Source of the DNA: Sinonovacula constricta | Taxonomy: Eukaryota; Mollusca; Bivalvia; Cardiida; Solecurtidae | Length of the DNA stretch: 64,000 nt | Direction of reading: 5' to 3' | Assembly: GCA_007844125.1 (NCBI GenBank) | Contig: CM017571.1 | Coordinates: 24,656,664 to 24,720,663 of the forward strand | In this document: in pieces, positions 43,850 through 55,165 of the stretch | Layout of the letters: every line of letters starts with the position of its first letter | How positions within the stretch are numbered: the first letter of the stretch is position 1 | Program-made: the position numbers and the translations under genes | Notes under the pieces: generated by a model | Seen by the model: only the letters and a program-made list of their open reading frames with translations | What the model was told of the DNA's origin: nothing | Database searches by the model: none

Positions 43850-44330
43850 GGATCAAAAATGCGAAGTGCTGTAATAATTGTGGAGCTTTCAGAAAATCTC
43901 TTGTCCAAATTTGAAACGAAAGTGCAATGTGCCTGTGAAGTAGATTTTCAAGTTTCTGTGCTTCCTTTTGATTGTACATGATTTATGAGGTCATGTCAGT
44001 GAATGAGTCAATATCTTCAGTCCTTCAAGTGTCATTTTGCAGAGGTTCAGTTCTAGTTATGTTGCAGCAAAGTTCAATGACCCCATGTTGGAAGTGTCAT
44101 GATTATTTAGACAAGACTGGAAGAATGTCACTGAGAATGTATATGGTTCCCAAGAACTTGAGCGATTTCATTCTCCTCAAGAGACCATGGGCTGTAGTCT
44201 ATGTTTCCTGAAGCATAGCCAGTGTTTGCAAGATTCACTCAAAGTCCTTCTTCAAAGCAGCAACTGAGAATCCAGAGTTTTAATCATCTAATGCGACAAG
44301 CATTCCTCAGTTTCCTTGTAACAGTTATGT
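43850..44330 (-). pseudogene. hAT-derived (KIAA1586/ZNF862-like) fragment
   Basis: Minus-strand text MKSLKFLGTIYILSDILPVL, then FQHGVIELCCNITRTEPLQN and QKEAQKLENLLHRHIALSFQ, interrupted by stops. It resembles the middle of KIAA1586/ZNF862-like proteins, where a 'T.Y.L.DVLP.LS.LS..FQ' segment is typical. Fragmentary; moderate confidence in family only. Confidence 0.4.
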
Positions 44331-46320
44331 TCCCTACTTGCCAAGATAGATTGATTTAGAACTGTTTGCATTTTAAGCGAAGGGTCGTGGGTTTGAGTCT
44401 CAGACTGGCTGCATATTTTTCTCCCTGAATTTAAATAAAATGAGAAGAAGAGATACCTCTTTCATTTTCTAATCATCATTAGTTTCAGTGGACTGTACAG
44501 TAGATGGACTAGGTATGGGTGTATCATGAGATCGCTTCTTGTATCTATGGTCCAATGACATATTACAAAACAAAATGGCATGAAAGCAATGTCTTTTATC
44601 GCAATACATTTTTAGAAGTTTCCCTTTTTTAGCTGTAGTAATATGGAAAACCAAGCTGAGAAATTTGTCGCCTCGGCCGATGAGCGTGTCCTTATTTCAA
44701 TGACTGCAATTGCATGATGCCACTGTGGCTGTTTCAGCATTTGATTTTTATATGCCCATCGTAGACGGGACATCATGGGATCACCCATGGTGGGCGGGTG
44801 ACATCCCACAAATGCACAAATGCCATTACTTTCACGTAACTTTTCGTATATTTAATAGTATTCTCTTTTGATTATTTTTTTTTCAGTTATCCAGATTGCA
44901 GTCCACAATCAGGCCAGATTGCATAGCACAACAGTGCACAGCAGTTTGGCAGATTAAAAGATTTTTTCTGTTATTCTACTTTAATTTCAGTTTTATTTCG
45001 CAATAATCCAGAATGCAGTCCAAAACATTACTATACTGCATTGCACCAGAATGCACAGCAGTTTGTTTCAAATTGCCCGATTGGCGGGCGTATTTTGCTT
45101 CGCCTCGCTGTACATTGTTTTTAATGTGAACGTTTTATAAAAATGCTTCAAATAGTGTCAGCATAGGTAGAATTTGACTACAGAAATGTAATTGAATATG
45201 TCAAGGCCAGGAACTTATGAGCGTTCCACTTTAATTCTACCCCATCCACAGTTACTAATTAGCAGAGCAAAGTTGTGATTTGTCCAAATTCTTATTGTTC
45301 ACTGACCGATATCTACATTTTTTTAAAAGAAATACATGCCTGCAATCTATATTAAGTAGGACACCTGGCCAAATGCTATGATTGGCAAACTAGGAAAACA
45401 TCAACAGCATAAGCCTGGGAAATGCCTTTCAACAATCGTGGTCAATAAGCGAGTCTCTTAACTGGAATGTAGGTTTTCTATTCAAAGGATAAACCCACTG
45501 ACTGAACGTTTTACTTTCGCAGCTAAATGTCTATGAATCCAGAAATTACCACAAAGAAAAGTACTCTTACGTGTGGATTAAAGTTGCAAACACTATTATT
45601 CTTATCGAATGTTACAAAGATGCAACAGTATGTTAATTGCAAACGACAACCTTTGTGACTTGTCTCTGATAGTCACAAGCAGTATTTATGTACTTGACTG
45701 TGCATTGAAATTAAGTGGGTCTGATCTTTGTTTTCAAAGATAAAGAACACTTTTAAAATGGCAGTATTTGGTGTAGGTTAAAGATTGTACTGACTTTTGT
45801 AACATTTTTTCACTCTAGTAGTTTTATGATATTGCTCTCAGCACCCTGATTTTAACCCATTAATAAACCACAACAACCAACCCATCAAAGTCACTGTACT
45901 TATCGCAGCATTGTTAACAGATATGGATAAAGACTTGGTCATTAAGATTTTGACTGGGTAATAGGCGCTCTGACTTCATGGAGTTTCCCGTCCGGTACTC
46001 TTTATTGGGCTTCAGGGTGAAAATAATGGGTTTTCGCAATTACAATTTGAAGCTTACTTACAGAAACAAACACAATATATGACATGACCTCCTTGTGATG
46101 ATTTTTTTATTTAAGAAATGACCAAAATTTTGTTGCTGTTATTTAATATGCATTGCGATTCCACAAATCATTACATTAGCAGTCTATGTGAAAACTTTTC
46201 TCCCTTCACAGGACATTGTGACTGGTTAACACAAAAAATTACCAGTCATACAAAATATTTACCAGTCGCAATGTCTTAAACAGGTTTTTTGTAACAACAA
46301 CATGAAACCATCATTTTTAA
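44331..46320. other. No firm gene; local imperfect duplication
   Basis: Minus-strand ORFs at 44469-44654 and 44612-44809 have no clear domain. Blocks at 44885-44960 and 45000-45070 are imperfect copies of each other (CAGATTGCAGTCCA...TGCACAGCAGTTTG). Confidence 0.4.
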
Positions 46321-46324
46321 CTGA

Positions 46325-46330
46325 TTTATT
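46325..46330 (-). terminator. Poly(A) signal of ZNF862-like gene
   Basis: AATAAA on the minus strand about 30 bp beyond the stop codon of the last exon. Confidence 0.55.
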
Positions 46331-46359
46331 ATAGGAATTATTAGAATCAGTTAATAAAC

Positions 46360-46602
46360 TCAATCGTCATGACAGAAATATTCTATTTTTCCCATGTTTT
46401 CTTCTTCCTCCTGGTAGTCCTCAATTTTTTGCTCAATGGCCTCTCCAAAAATCTCATTTATTTCTTTCTCCTCTAGTTTGTCTAACCCTGGCGCTGTGTA
46501 GTTATCTAAATCTGAATGCTCTTCATCATCTGAATCGGCATCTACATTTATGTTCACCTTCTGACGCTTGTATGTGAAGCGTCTCCTTCCAACTGATGAA
46601 TT
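46360..46602 (-). CDS. ZNF862-like terminal exon (acidic tail)
   Basis: Acceptor TTCTGCTTGCAG ends at 46603. The exon continues in phase from AIDHWM of the previous exon. It is intact to the stop at 46360-46362 and encodes NSSVGRRRFTYKRQKVNINV followed by an Asp/Glu-rich tail. A poly(A) signal follows. Confidence 0.6.
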   Translation of the reverse strand, partial: NSSVGRRRFTYKRQKVNINVDADSDDEEHSDLDNYTAPGLDKLEEKEINEIFGEAIEQKIEDYQEEEENMGKIEYFCHDD

Positions 46603-49081
46603 CTGCAAGCAGAACATTTTATATTTATTATATTATAATGTTCACATATAAAAGTAAAATTTACTTATTTCTTTACGCTGACTGCTCACCTGGTGGTAAG
46701 AATAAAAACAAAATGACACTTTAGGACATATTTAAGGTAGATGTACAAGACGGGTGGCTGTTAAGGTGTGTTCATTTTTTTTCTTAACCTACTGGAAACA
46801 ATGACTATAATATAAAAATAATCATCTAACCATCCAGTGGTCAATAGCTTCATCAGGATTGAAGTCTTGCATGGCTGGTGACGTAAGGCGAACAACAAGA
46901 AGGTTATTAAGTGTCTTCTTCTGCTAGCATGTACGTCTGCTGGTTTTTACAAGCTTCATCTGGGAGAAGCAAGTCTCACAGGCAACACTGGTTGGTGGCA
47001 GTGTGAGAGGGAGGTCAACAATAGGCATTATTATTGATGTGTCTTCCATGTTGCTGATTTCATGCCACCTTTCTCTTTCTCAAACCTGTCATAGATAAAT
47101 AATATTAAGAGCAGTTTCAAAAAATTTAAGTAAGTTCATACTCATGAAGCAAGTATCTGAATCACCTTATAAAGACTAGTTATTGGAAAATGCAACAGTC
47201 CCTTATGGATAATTGCTTAAAAAAATTATATTACAGAAGAACAGTTCCTGATATTGTGAAAAATAGTACTGCTTAAATCATGATTTAACTATAGTATGTA
47301 AAATGTCGAATTCTGCATTGGATAACTGTGAAGAGTGCTAGAAAATTTGTCACTGACTGTTTTGACATTTTCCACACCAAAATCTGAAAAACAAAAAGTT
47401 TGATATCAAATAAAATTCAAGTTGTTGCTTAAATCTGCTGTTGAAAATTTTAAAGATCACTCTAAGCAGTAGCTTTGTCTTGCAAATTATTAAGTTGAAA
47501 TATTCATAAAAAACTGAGAATTACAAAAATTTAGAGAAAGCTTATTAAGGAAACAAAATTGAAAGATATTTTTACAAAAACTTTGCATTTTATTTTGTTA
47601 TTAAAAGTATTTCATAGAAAATTGCATGCATAACATGTGATAAAATAGTAAATTTAAAGAATAGAACTGTAAACAAACGGCAATAAATAATAAAGAACAT
47701 GAACAGGTTTTAAACAGGTTCAACTTCTAAACTGCAACTCATAAATTGACCTCTGAAATCTTTAGCATTCGAATCTGGCCAATGACAGAAATCGAGGATC
47801 CTGGTGGCCTTCATTAAACCTGCATCTGAGTCCCCAAATCAAGTGTTGATAGCATCTGACAGACCATCAACTATGGCACTGACATATGCAGTATTTGGGG
47901 TGTTACCTCTTAACTTTACACCCTGATACAATCCTGTATCAATGACCGCTGCAACAGCACTGTTTGTCCTATAAAGTTTAATTAACAATTTTTTTAGATA
48001 ACAATTTATTTCTATTATTTTTCTTTGAAGCTTTCGACAAATTTTGGGGTTAAGTAGTTAAGTACAAATAGTAACATTATTCCAATATATATAAAAAATA
48101 AAATGGTATATACCTCCCCTTGCAAGCTTGCAACATCTTCAACCACGACGAGACTGCAATGAAGCTTTCAGAAAGGGTAGAGTTCTCTTTTTGCAGACGG
48201 AGAGAGAGTTTTACAAGCGGAATGATGATATCCTGAAATGCACATAGAACTGTATAGACTCTATTGTGAAAACATTTAAGTTCCATAGTTATGTATATAT
48301 CTATATTTAAAGATTATGGAATTGTCTTATTATAAATACATAAAGTTTTATTAGTATGTTGTAGCTACCTTCATTGACAGTGCATAGCAGACAAAGCTTT
48401 TGTCAACCATGATTTTGTACAGGCCTTCAGCTTTTGGACTTGAATGCGATAAACTAGATAGATGGGCTTTATATGCAGGAAATGTTTTAGTCAGTGAGGT
48501 CAATCCCCGGTCAAAATGGGCCAACCATCTTGTTCCAGTCACTTTGAAGGGAGGGTTCCATTGATGCCAAGGGTGTTGATTGCTTCCATTAAGCCTTTCT
48601 TGTGTTAATACTGTTTAATGTAAAGATAGTGCAGCCCAATCAGTATTGTCATCAGTTTGTTGTACAATTTTTAGGATTTCACAACGTCTCTAAATGCGAC
48701 CTAGGGTCTGTGGGCAAAACAATGGACATTGACAATCTCATGATCCACATTGTGGCGGTACAAGGCATCTAGCCCCGTGTTCTTGCCTGTCATGTTGGAG
48801 GCCCCATCCGAACCTATTGCAACTAGTTTATCTGAAAATAAAAATGCATGCATGAGGCCCTGGTACAGCCAATGTATGGACTACATAATGCAGATTGTTT
48901 AAGAGAGTTTTTTTTTTTTAGTTTTTATTTTTAAACCAGGATTTAATATCTCAACATTTATTTATTGTAGACATCTATTATTAATTATTAACCTGTATCA
49001 ATATTTTCATGTGCAAATGTTTTCCGAGTGAACTCGTATAGATCCTGAGATGTGGTAGTATTTGGTGAGCCAATGGCTAGA

Positions 49082-49637
49082 ACCGCTCCTTTACAACCCC
49101 ACTTTCTGCAACTCTGATGGACATGGCCTCTTCTTCATCACCAGCAATGTCGGTTGAGCTATCCATTAGAAAAGAAAAGAAGTTTGCTCCTTTCACAATA
49201 TCAGTTGTCTTCTGGCGCTCAATATCTGAAATAGTGGACAGAAATAGCAGCGCAGACTTTTCGCATCTATATGTGTCTCCTTCAATAAGATCTTTTTTGG
49301 CATCAAGGTCATACAGCCAGACATAGTCCCTAAGAGGCCTGTTGTTCTTTTCTATAGCATGCACATTTCTAAAAAGTGTGGCAAGTCTGGCTCGTTGGGA
49401 GGCCTTCAGTAAGACTAGAGCTTTTCCAGCCTTTGATTGGCTAACTTCAACAAATGTAGCTGTTTTTGCATCCAGTTTACCACATGCATCTTGTTGAGAT
49501 TTGCTTTTTTCATGATGTAACACTGAACTTATCCTCATATTGCTGCACCCAATAAGAAATGTATTTTGTCCTTTTAAATTGTGATGTATGTGTGGGTTTT
49601 CACCATGAATTGATAGGCATGTAGTACATGTCATCAC
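49082..49637 (-). pseudogene. ZNF862-like exon 1, longest open part
   Basis: 185 codons open from MMTCTTCLSIHGENPHIHHN to SIRVAESGVVKERF. The family frame then continues as KGAVLAIGSPNTTTSQDLYE in another frame up to the donor at 48992, proving a 1-2-base indel near 49090. It carries the DSSTDIAGDEEE motif that corresponds to the first catalytic region of hAT proteins. Confidence 0.75.
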
Positions 49638-49745
49638 TTTTCTTTCGTCATTGAATACTAGCCAAGGCCCCCCTTCCTTTTAGGCACAAACAAATTTCCT
49701 ATCCACAGGTGGTTTCTTTTTTTGGTCTTTGCTAGGTTTAGTGTC

Positions 49746-52020
49746 TTGCAACTTTCTGCCTGGTATAGCACTCTCAGAATATCTCAAGAAATTCATTACA
49801 ACAGAATCTTTAAATCGGAACTTGGTTATGGATCTACAATATAATTATAATGAAACATCGTCTGCAGGAATTTCACCAGTTGTTTACACGGTAGCCTTGT
49901 TTACATCAAGGTTTAACAGAGCGGAAAGGTTATCCGTATGGTTCCCATCTACCGGGAACCAACACAAAAATACAATGTTCGGTTATTCTCGGCAAGGTAC
50001 GAGATTGATGTCTGTGAATCAAGTTGAACTATAAGTATAGTATGACGACTGTTATGAGCATGTCCGGGGATAAACGAATATTATTGGTGCGAAACGGGGC
50101 TTACAAATATTGATATTGACATATCACGCCGCGTAATCATGGTAGCTGATAAAAATAAAAACTGAAAGTAGATTTTTAGAAAATAAAAAGGAGATGAATG
50201 TGATTTTAGTGCCTGAATTTTCACCGGACATTGTGTCCGACGATACTAGTCCTTTTGGTCGGTTATTGTAGAAATATACCGGACATGAACAACTGACTGA
50301 CAGACATTTGAATTGACTGCGCTCTTATAGACTTCTGCTGGTAATACTAAGCCTTCAAATATGTCTGGTTACTGTATTAATAATACTGAAAATTACTCCT
50401 ATTTGGGTGACACGACTTACCAGAATCCATCAAAGATACCTGAATCCACTGTGATTTACCAGAATCCACATAAAAATGTGTTTTTTGTCATAATCTGCAT
50501 TAATAGTGATCAAATTCCATAAATTATATAAAAAAAGATTCAAGTTTATACATTAAAAGTCGATTATTTTTACGGAAATGAAGTTTATTACGACTTGTTG
50601 TTTACTTACTGTAATTGACAGGAATATGTCTTTGCGGCACATTTAATCTAATAATACGCGACGGATATGGTGTTTATTGTAATGCTTTGATACATATTGG
50701 AGTTAGTATTTTTTATACATCAATCAGGCTGCTATTTTTTATACATCAATCAGGCTGCTTTTTTGTTACTTTTTTATTTTTTTGGAATAACAATAATATG
50801 CATGTACAGAATAATGTAAATAACTGTCGACAGTATTCACTTAAAATGTCACGTAAAAGTTGTGAATTCTTGACAATTATATTTTAACAGATTGTCTTAT
50901 ACCATATATTTTGACGAAAGAAATTGTGTTGTGTTTTTCCGACAAGAGCACTGTCTGTTTCAGGACATGATTTATGGACTCACAGTTGTTATTTGTCCAC
51001 ATTTTGTCACTTTACCGTCGTTTTCGGGGTTAATTCCCATGGTTTTCCCTTGAAAATCTTTTAGAGGGTCACAGTGTTCCCCTAGGTTTATGATTTGGGG
51101 GTCATTGGTAAATTTTGGAGGTCACATTATATAATCACTTTACTAATAGTCTTGCACCTTAAAAACAGAACTAAATTGTTCATTTATGTTTTATACTATT
51201 AAAACAAAACAAAAACCACAGGGTCTACTAGTTTTAGTGTTTTTTTTTTTGGCGAACTCGGACCGGGCAGGGGTTCATTTTCAGGCTGAGTTGATGATTT
51301 ACTTTGTTTTGTTTGAAAAAACGTTGTCAGCTTGGACTTAGACATTTTGACAGAATGGTTTACATTTTTAGAATTGTTTATGGTTCACTTTTGGATTTTT
51401 GTTGCAAAAACAAAAACCAGTCAAAACTTAGGTATTCGTACTCATATTGGTTCAACCTACATGTCTTTCCTACATAACGTTAAATTTGACCTTGTAGTGT
51501 TTTTAATATATTGCCTTAGACCGTTTGGTTTCTAAAGCCAAACATATATTTGCTTAAAATTAATATGCAATGTATGACTTAACTATGTTCTAAAAGATTT
51601 ATGCAGATAAAACTCATCCAAACCTTTGAAATGTAGCATATTCAGGGCCGGTTCTAGCCGTGTTCTAAACTTAACAATCATTACTATTGCGACACTTTAA
51701 AGAAATGCTGAACGTGAAACAGCGTCTAACTACACAGAATTGCTGGTTCCCAGTCATCTAAACACAGTACATGTATCGTTTGGGTGGACCGGATAGCAGT
51801 ATTAAGACAACAAATAATGGACGCTAATTTACAAAATACTTTGTCTAACTGAAGCTAATTAATACTTAAATGCTTTTTGCAACAGTTTGACGAGCTGACA
51901 AAGATCAATGTCATTGGAGACAATGAATTATAGCTGTGGGTTAATTTATTTTGTGCGTCCAGTGTGCTGCAATGTAAGTTCATTTTGCGGGTCATCTGTC
52001 AAAAAATATGCGCCAAAACG
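49746..52020. other. No gene seen; one 26-bp tandem duplication
   Basis: AT-rich. TTTTTTATACATCAATCAGG followed by CTGCT occurs twice in a row at 50708-50762. ORFs at 49729-50034, 50615-50887 and 51332-51535 have no recognised domain. Confidence 0.45.
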
Positions 52021-52029
52021 CACAAATTT

Positions 52030-54160
52030 GTGCGTCAGGGAAAACCCTGAATTACTTTTTCTTTCAGGCAGTCTTAAAGTCTCCTATTGAAGTATCCTTG
52101 GAATTTCTCAGAAATGTCCTACAAGCTTGTCTGAATGGTGTAGCATAGCCTCAAAACAAATTATGTTGTTCATGGCCAAATGTCCTTCTGTCCCAAATAT
52201 GTCTTTCAAACTTTGTTGTCATTGTTTTAATGTCACAGCGTCATCCGTCAAAATATGTCTTGCATTTTCTTCTAAATGGCAAGTTCAGAGAACATGTATA
52301 GTCTCAGGGAGTATTGTGGTTATTGCCTTAACTAAGGCCTTCTCATCATCAGTACCAATTACCAGTTTTGAAAATTTGCTATCCATCAGTTTTATTTTTG
52401 TATGATAAAAAAATGGCTAAAAGTTTTGAAATCACTATTGCCATGAATGTACATTGGTCCTAAGAACACAGGGACTGATCCTTTTGGCCCTGATCTTTTT
52501 TCTTTCTACAGAAGTGTTTGAAACACGAAACAGTGACATGCATATTATATTACACAGCATAAATGTTTTGTCGACTCCTTAAACTGTGTCCCTATTGCAG
52601 TATATGATTTTAATGTCAATCATCTGTTCATCTGTATAAAGAACGATGCATGGTGATCTGCTATTAGTTCTTACCACTGCGTGGACAAAATCATTGTTTT
52701 CTGCCACCATGTTTTCTACTTGTCTAGTATGATCAGCAAAATTGCTATTGTAGCCTTCAGCTAGTGCGATTTCAACCTGTCACATCTTTGTTTGTCATGT
52801 ATTTGTCGTTTGCTTGTGGGTTGTGTCAATGCGTCATATTTGTTAATCAGATCATTATATATCTGATGTGCTTTTTTCTTGCCGGTCTTTGCGCTAATTT
52901 CCTCCTTAACAGACTGTAGCGTTCTTACGTACTCGGTGTTTTTGTTAGAATTTCTGTGCAGAATTTGACCCAGAAATTTCCCTACATACTTCACCAAAGC
53001 ATAAAGCATGAGATGCCGCCTTCTCGTAACCACGTCACTTTCCTTTTGTAATTGTTGTCCAACTTGTGCATGGTGTAGTACCTATGGACAATAACAATAA
53101 GGTCTTGGTTTGGTTATGGTTCCATTGGTACGAATACTTTTTTACGTTAAACTTGTTTACGTATGCAGTAGAGTATGTTTATTACTTTTAATTCTCCATT
53201 GGAACATATCACGAAATGAGATACTGGCGATGTTCCTTTAGAACTGTCCCAAATCCTACAATCTTTGGAAAAACTGCAACGTTTGATAGATGATTTTCTA
53301 TTCTGCATAGTGTTAGAATTTTCTATAATGTAAAATACATTTTCTTTCATGCCACTTGGTATATGTTTTTTTATGTTGTTTGAGCAACAGTTAGTATCAA
53401 CTTCCGAAATATCTATGAAACCAGACGGAAGACTACCAAACTTATTGTCATTTGAATGCGGTCCTTCTGAAATCGGGTAAGACTGTGTGTTAGAATTATC
53501 TGGGACTATTTCTGACTCTGAGTGTCATGAACTTTGTTGCTGCTAGCGTCACCTCAACCATAGTCACTATCATAGACTGGGAAATTGTGACAATCTGACT
53601 AATTGTAAACATTGGAACTACTAATTGTGTCAGAAACTGACATGGGAATCCTGGAACTGTGAAGTATTTGTGTCATCTACACTGGCATCACTTTCAAACA
53701 AAGGGAAATCACTACTATCTGTTGATGACACATTCATAACTGACTCAGTTTGAATGTTGGTTAATTCAAGTACACTATCACTTACATCCAGACCACAAAA
53801 TGTGCATCTGGATATTGAACTCAGATTAATTGTACCTAAATCTACACAACATGATTTGTAGACACGGGGTATGAAATGTGCTTGTGCTTAGGGTAACTGT
53901 GCTAGTCCACATGTGTAACCTGTGGAGCATGAGGAACATTTCTTCCACAGTCAATTCTGTTAAATGCAGATGACAATTCATTGTTTGACTGAGACGGGAA
54001 GTACGAACAAATTGGCTGACCTAAAGCAGCACTAAGTGTGGAAATATGTGCCATTTCGGCATATTCCGATTCCTGCATAGACCCTGTTACAACCTGTTTA
54101 AATTGACTCGTAACGATTCTGATGTCATTCAAGAAATTGTTAAATTTCTTTTTGGTGTCA
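52030..54160 (-). pseudogene. MULE-type transposase-derived gene remnant
   Basis: Minus-strand pieces in order: YAEMAHISTLSAALGQPICS with YFPSQSN (53902-54132); a Ser/Asp-rich linker near 53600-53760; CRIWDSSKGTSPVSHFVICS (53147-53350); and FLGQILHRNSNKNTEYVRTL...KKAHQIYNDLI (52761-53033). The core has ENMVAENNDFVHAVV and IKIIYCNRDTV, then a stop, then GVDKTF, the first catalytic aspartate block of MULE transposases. After it come LGPMYIHGNSDFKTFSHFF and TDDEKALVKAITTILPET followed by IHVLCTCHL. Many frame changes; dead. MULE family assignment is fairly secure from the GVDKTF / D.EKAL / C..H order. Confidence 0.65.
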
Positions 54161-54209
54161 TAGGATGTCCTATTTAGAATAAGTTAGAATGTTATCAGTC
54201 GCATGAGGA

Positions 54210-54345
54210 CATGGTATGACTCGTCGGTGTCAGTATAATGGACAGGACAGGTTCAGTCCCTGGGCACCTCATAAGTCCCCCTGTGCTTTAATGATAGAAA
54301 TGTCGCTGCACAGTATCGGCAAAAATACCGGCAAATCCTATCCCT
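54210..54345 (+). mobile_element. SINE body fragment (headless)
   Basis: Matches the 3' half of the SINE at 33990-34110: GTGTCAGTATAATGGACAGG, CCCTGGGCACCTCATAAGT, GAAATGTCGCTGCACAGTAT. The tRNA head is missing, a usual 5' truncation. Confidence 0.75.
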
Positions 54346-54352
54346 CTTTGTT

Positions 54353-54440
54353 AATTGCTCCCATATTGCTTTAACCTGTTTACCTGTTCCAGTTTTTGCG
54401 TCGCCTTTGGTGCTTCGCATTGACAACTTTTTTTGTGTAT
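54353..54440. repeat. Dispersed repeat shared with 14719-14805
   Basis: TTGCTCCCATATTGCTTTAA, CAGTTTTTGCGTCG and TGCTTCGCAT, in order, in the same orientation as 40 kb upstream. Confidence 0.65.
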
Positions 54441-55165
54441 TTAACGCATGACGTCGTACAATAATGCCACTTTAGTAAGATGCTTTTCAGTAAACTATTA
54501 TCCACACACATAAGTGACATGTTTAAGTGACATGATACTGGTAAGAACAGTATCAGACATGCATTTTATGCATGACGTCACACAGTAATGCCATGTTAGT
54601 AAGATGTTTTTATGGAAGATATTTTAATATGAAATCATCCACAATATTGTTTCGTTTTTACTTATTAATATTAAATTCACCCGTCAATCCATCCGGAACA
54701 TGAATTAAAATTTAAAGTTTTTTTAATGTTAGGTTAATTTACCATTTAACTAAAAAAAACAACTACAAAACAGAAACATGTTGACTCAACAAATAATTAA
54801 TCCAAGAAATGCAATTCAGAAATTATAGGTATTAAAAATGATTAATCTCGGACATACGCAATCAGTAAGCGAGACAACAAAATGTTTAATGAAAACAGCG
54901 CTCTATGTTTTAAGCAATCTGCATATACTGGAAAAGTGGAAAAGTAAAGTCAGGAATCGTGTACCATGGACACATTCCTACTTCCTTTCAGATTAGTGGA
55001 GTCATAAAAGTGTCAGTTAACTGGAACTAACACGTGCACATGATTGGTGGGGTGAGAAAAGGAATGACAGATTGTGTTGAATCATCCACTAAAACAAAAC
55101 CCAATAGAATTGATGCAGATCCACCTAATTATGACGTTAAATAACTGGGTTTGATACAATCGCAT
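54441..55165. other. No gene seen
   Basis: AT-rich spacer with one perfect CRE (TGACGTCA at 54573-54580). Confidence 0.5.

Larger units (their letters stand above)
46360..49745 (-). pseudogene. ZNF862/KIAA1586-like hAT-derived gene with introns, inactivated
   Basis: Six minus-strand exons can be laid out by splice sites: about 49745-48993, 48831-48369, 48232-48114, 47968-47715 (end uncertain), 47085-46831 and 46602-46360. The product has a TTF-type zinc-finger-like start (WLVF...VMTCTTCLSIHG) and a catalytic-core-like FFSFLMDSSTDIAGDEEEA. Next come LVAIGSDGASNMTGKNTGLD, the conserved VTGTRWLAHFDRGLTSLTKT, and a hAT C-terminus (LPPTSVACETCFSQMKLVKT...EAIDHWM). The last exon is acidic and encodes YKRQKVNINVDADSDDEEHS. 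It is broken by a stop near 49680, a frameshift near 49090, three stops in exon 2, one in exon 4 and TAG at 46924-46926. Host genes of this family are domesticated hAT transposases; this copy is a pseudogene that kept its introns, so it was not retroposed. Confidence 0.8.
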
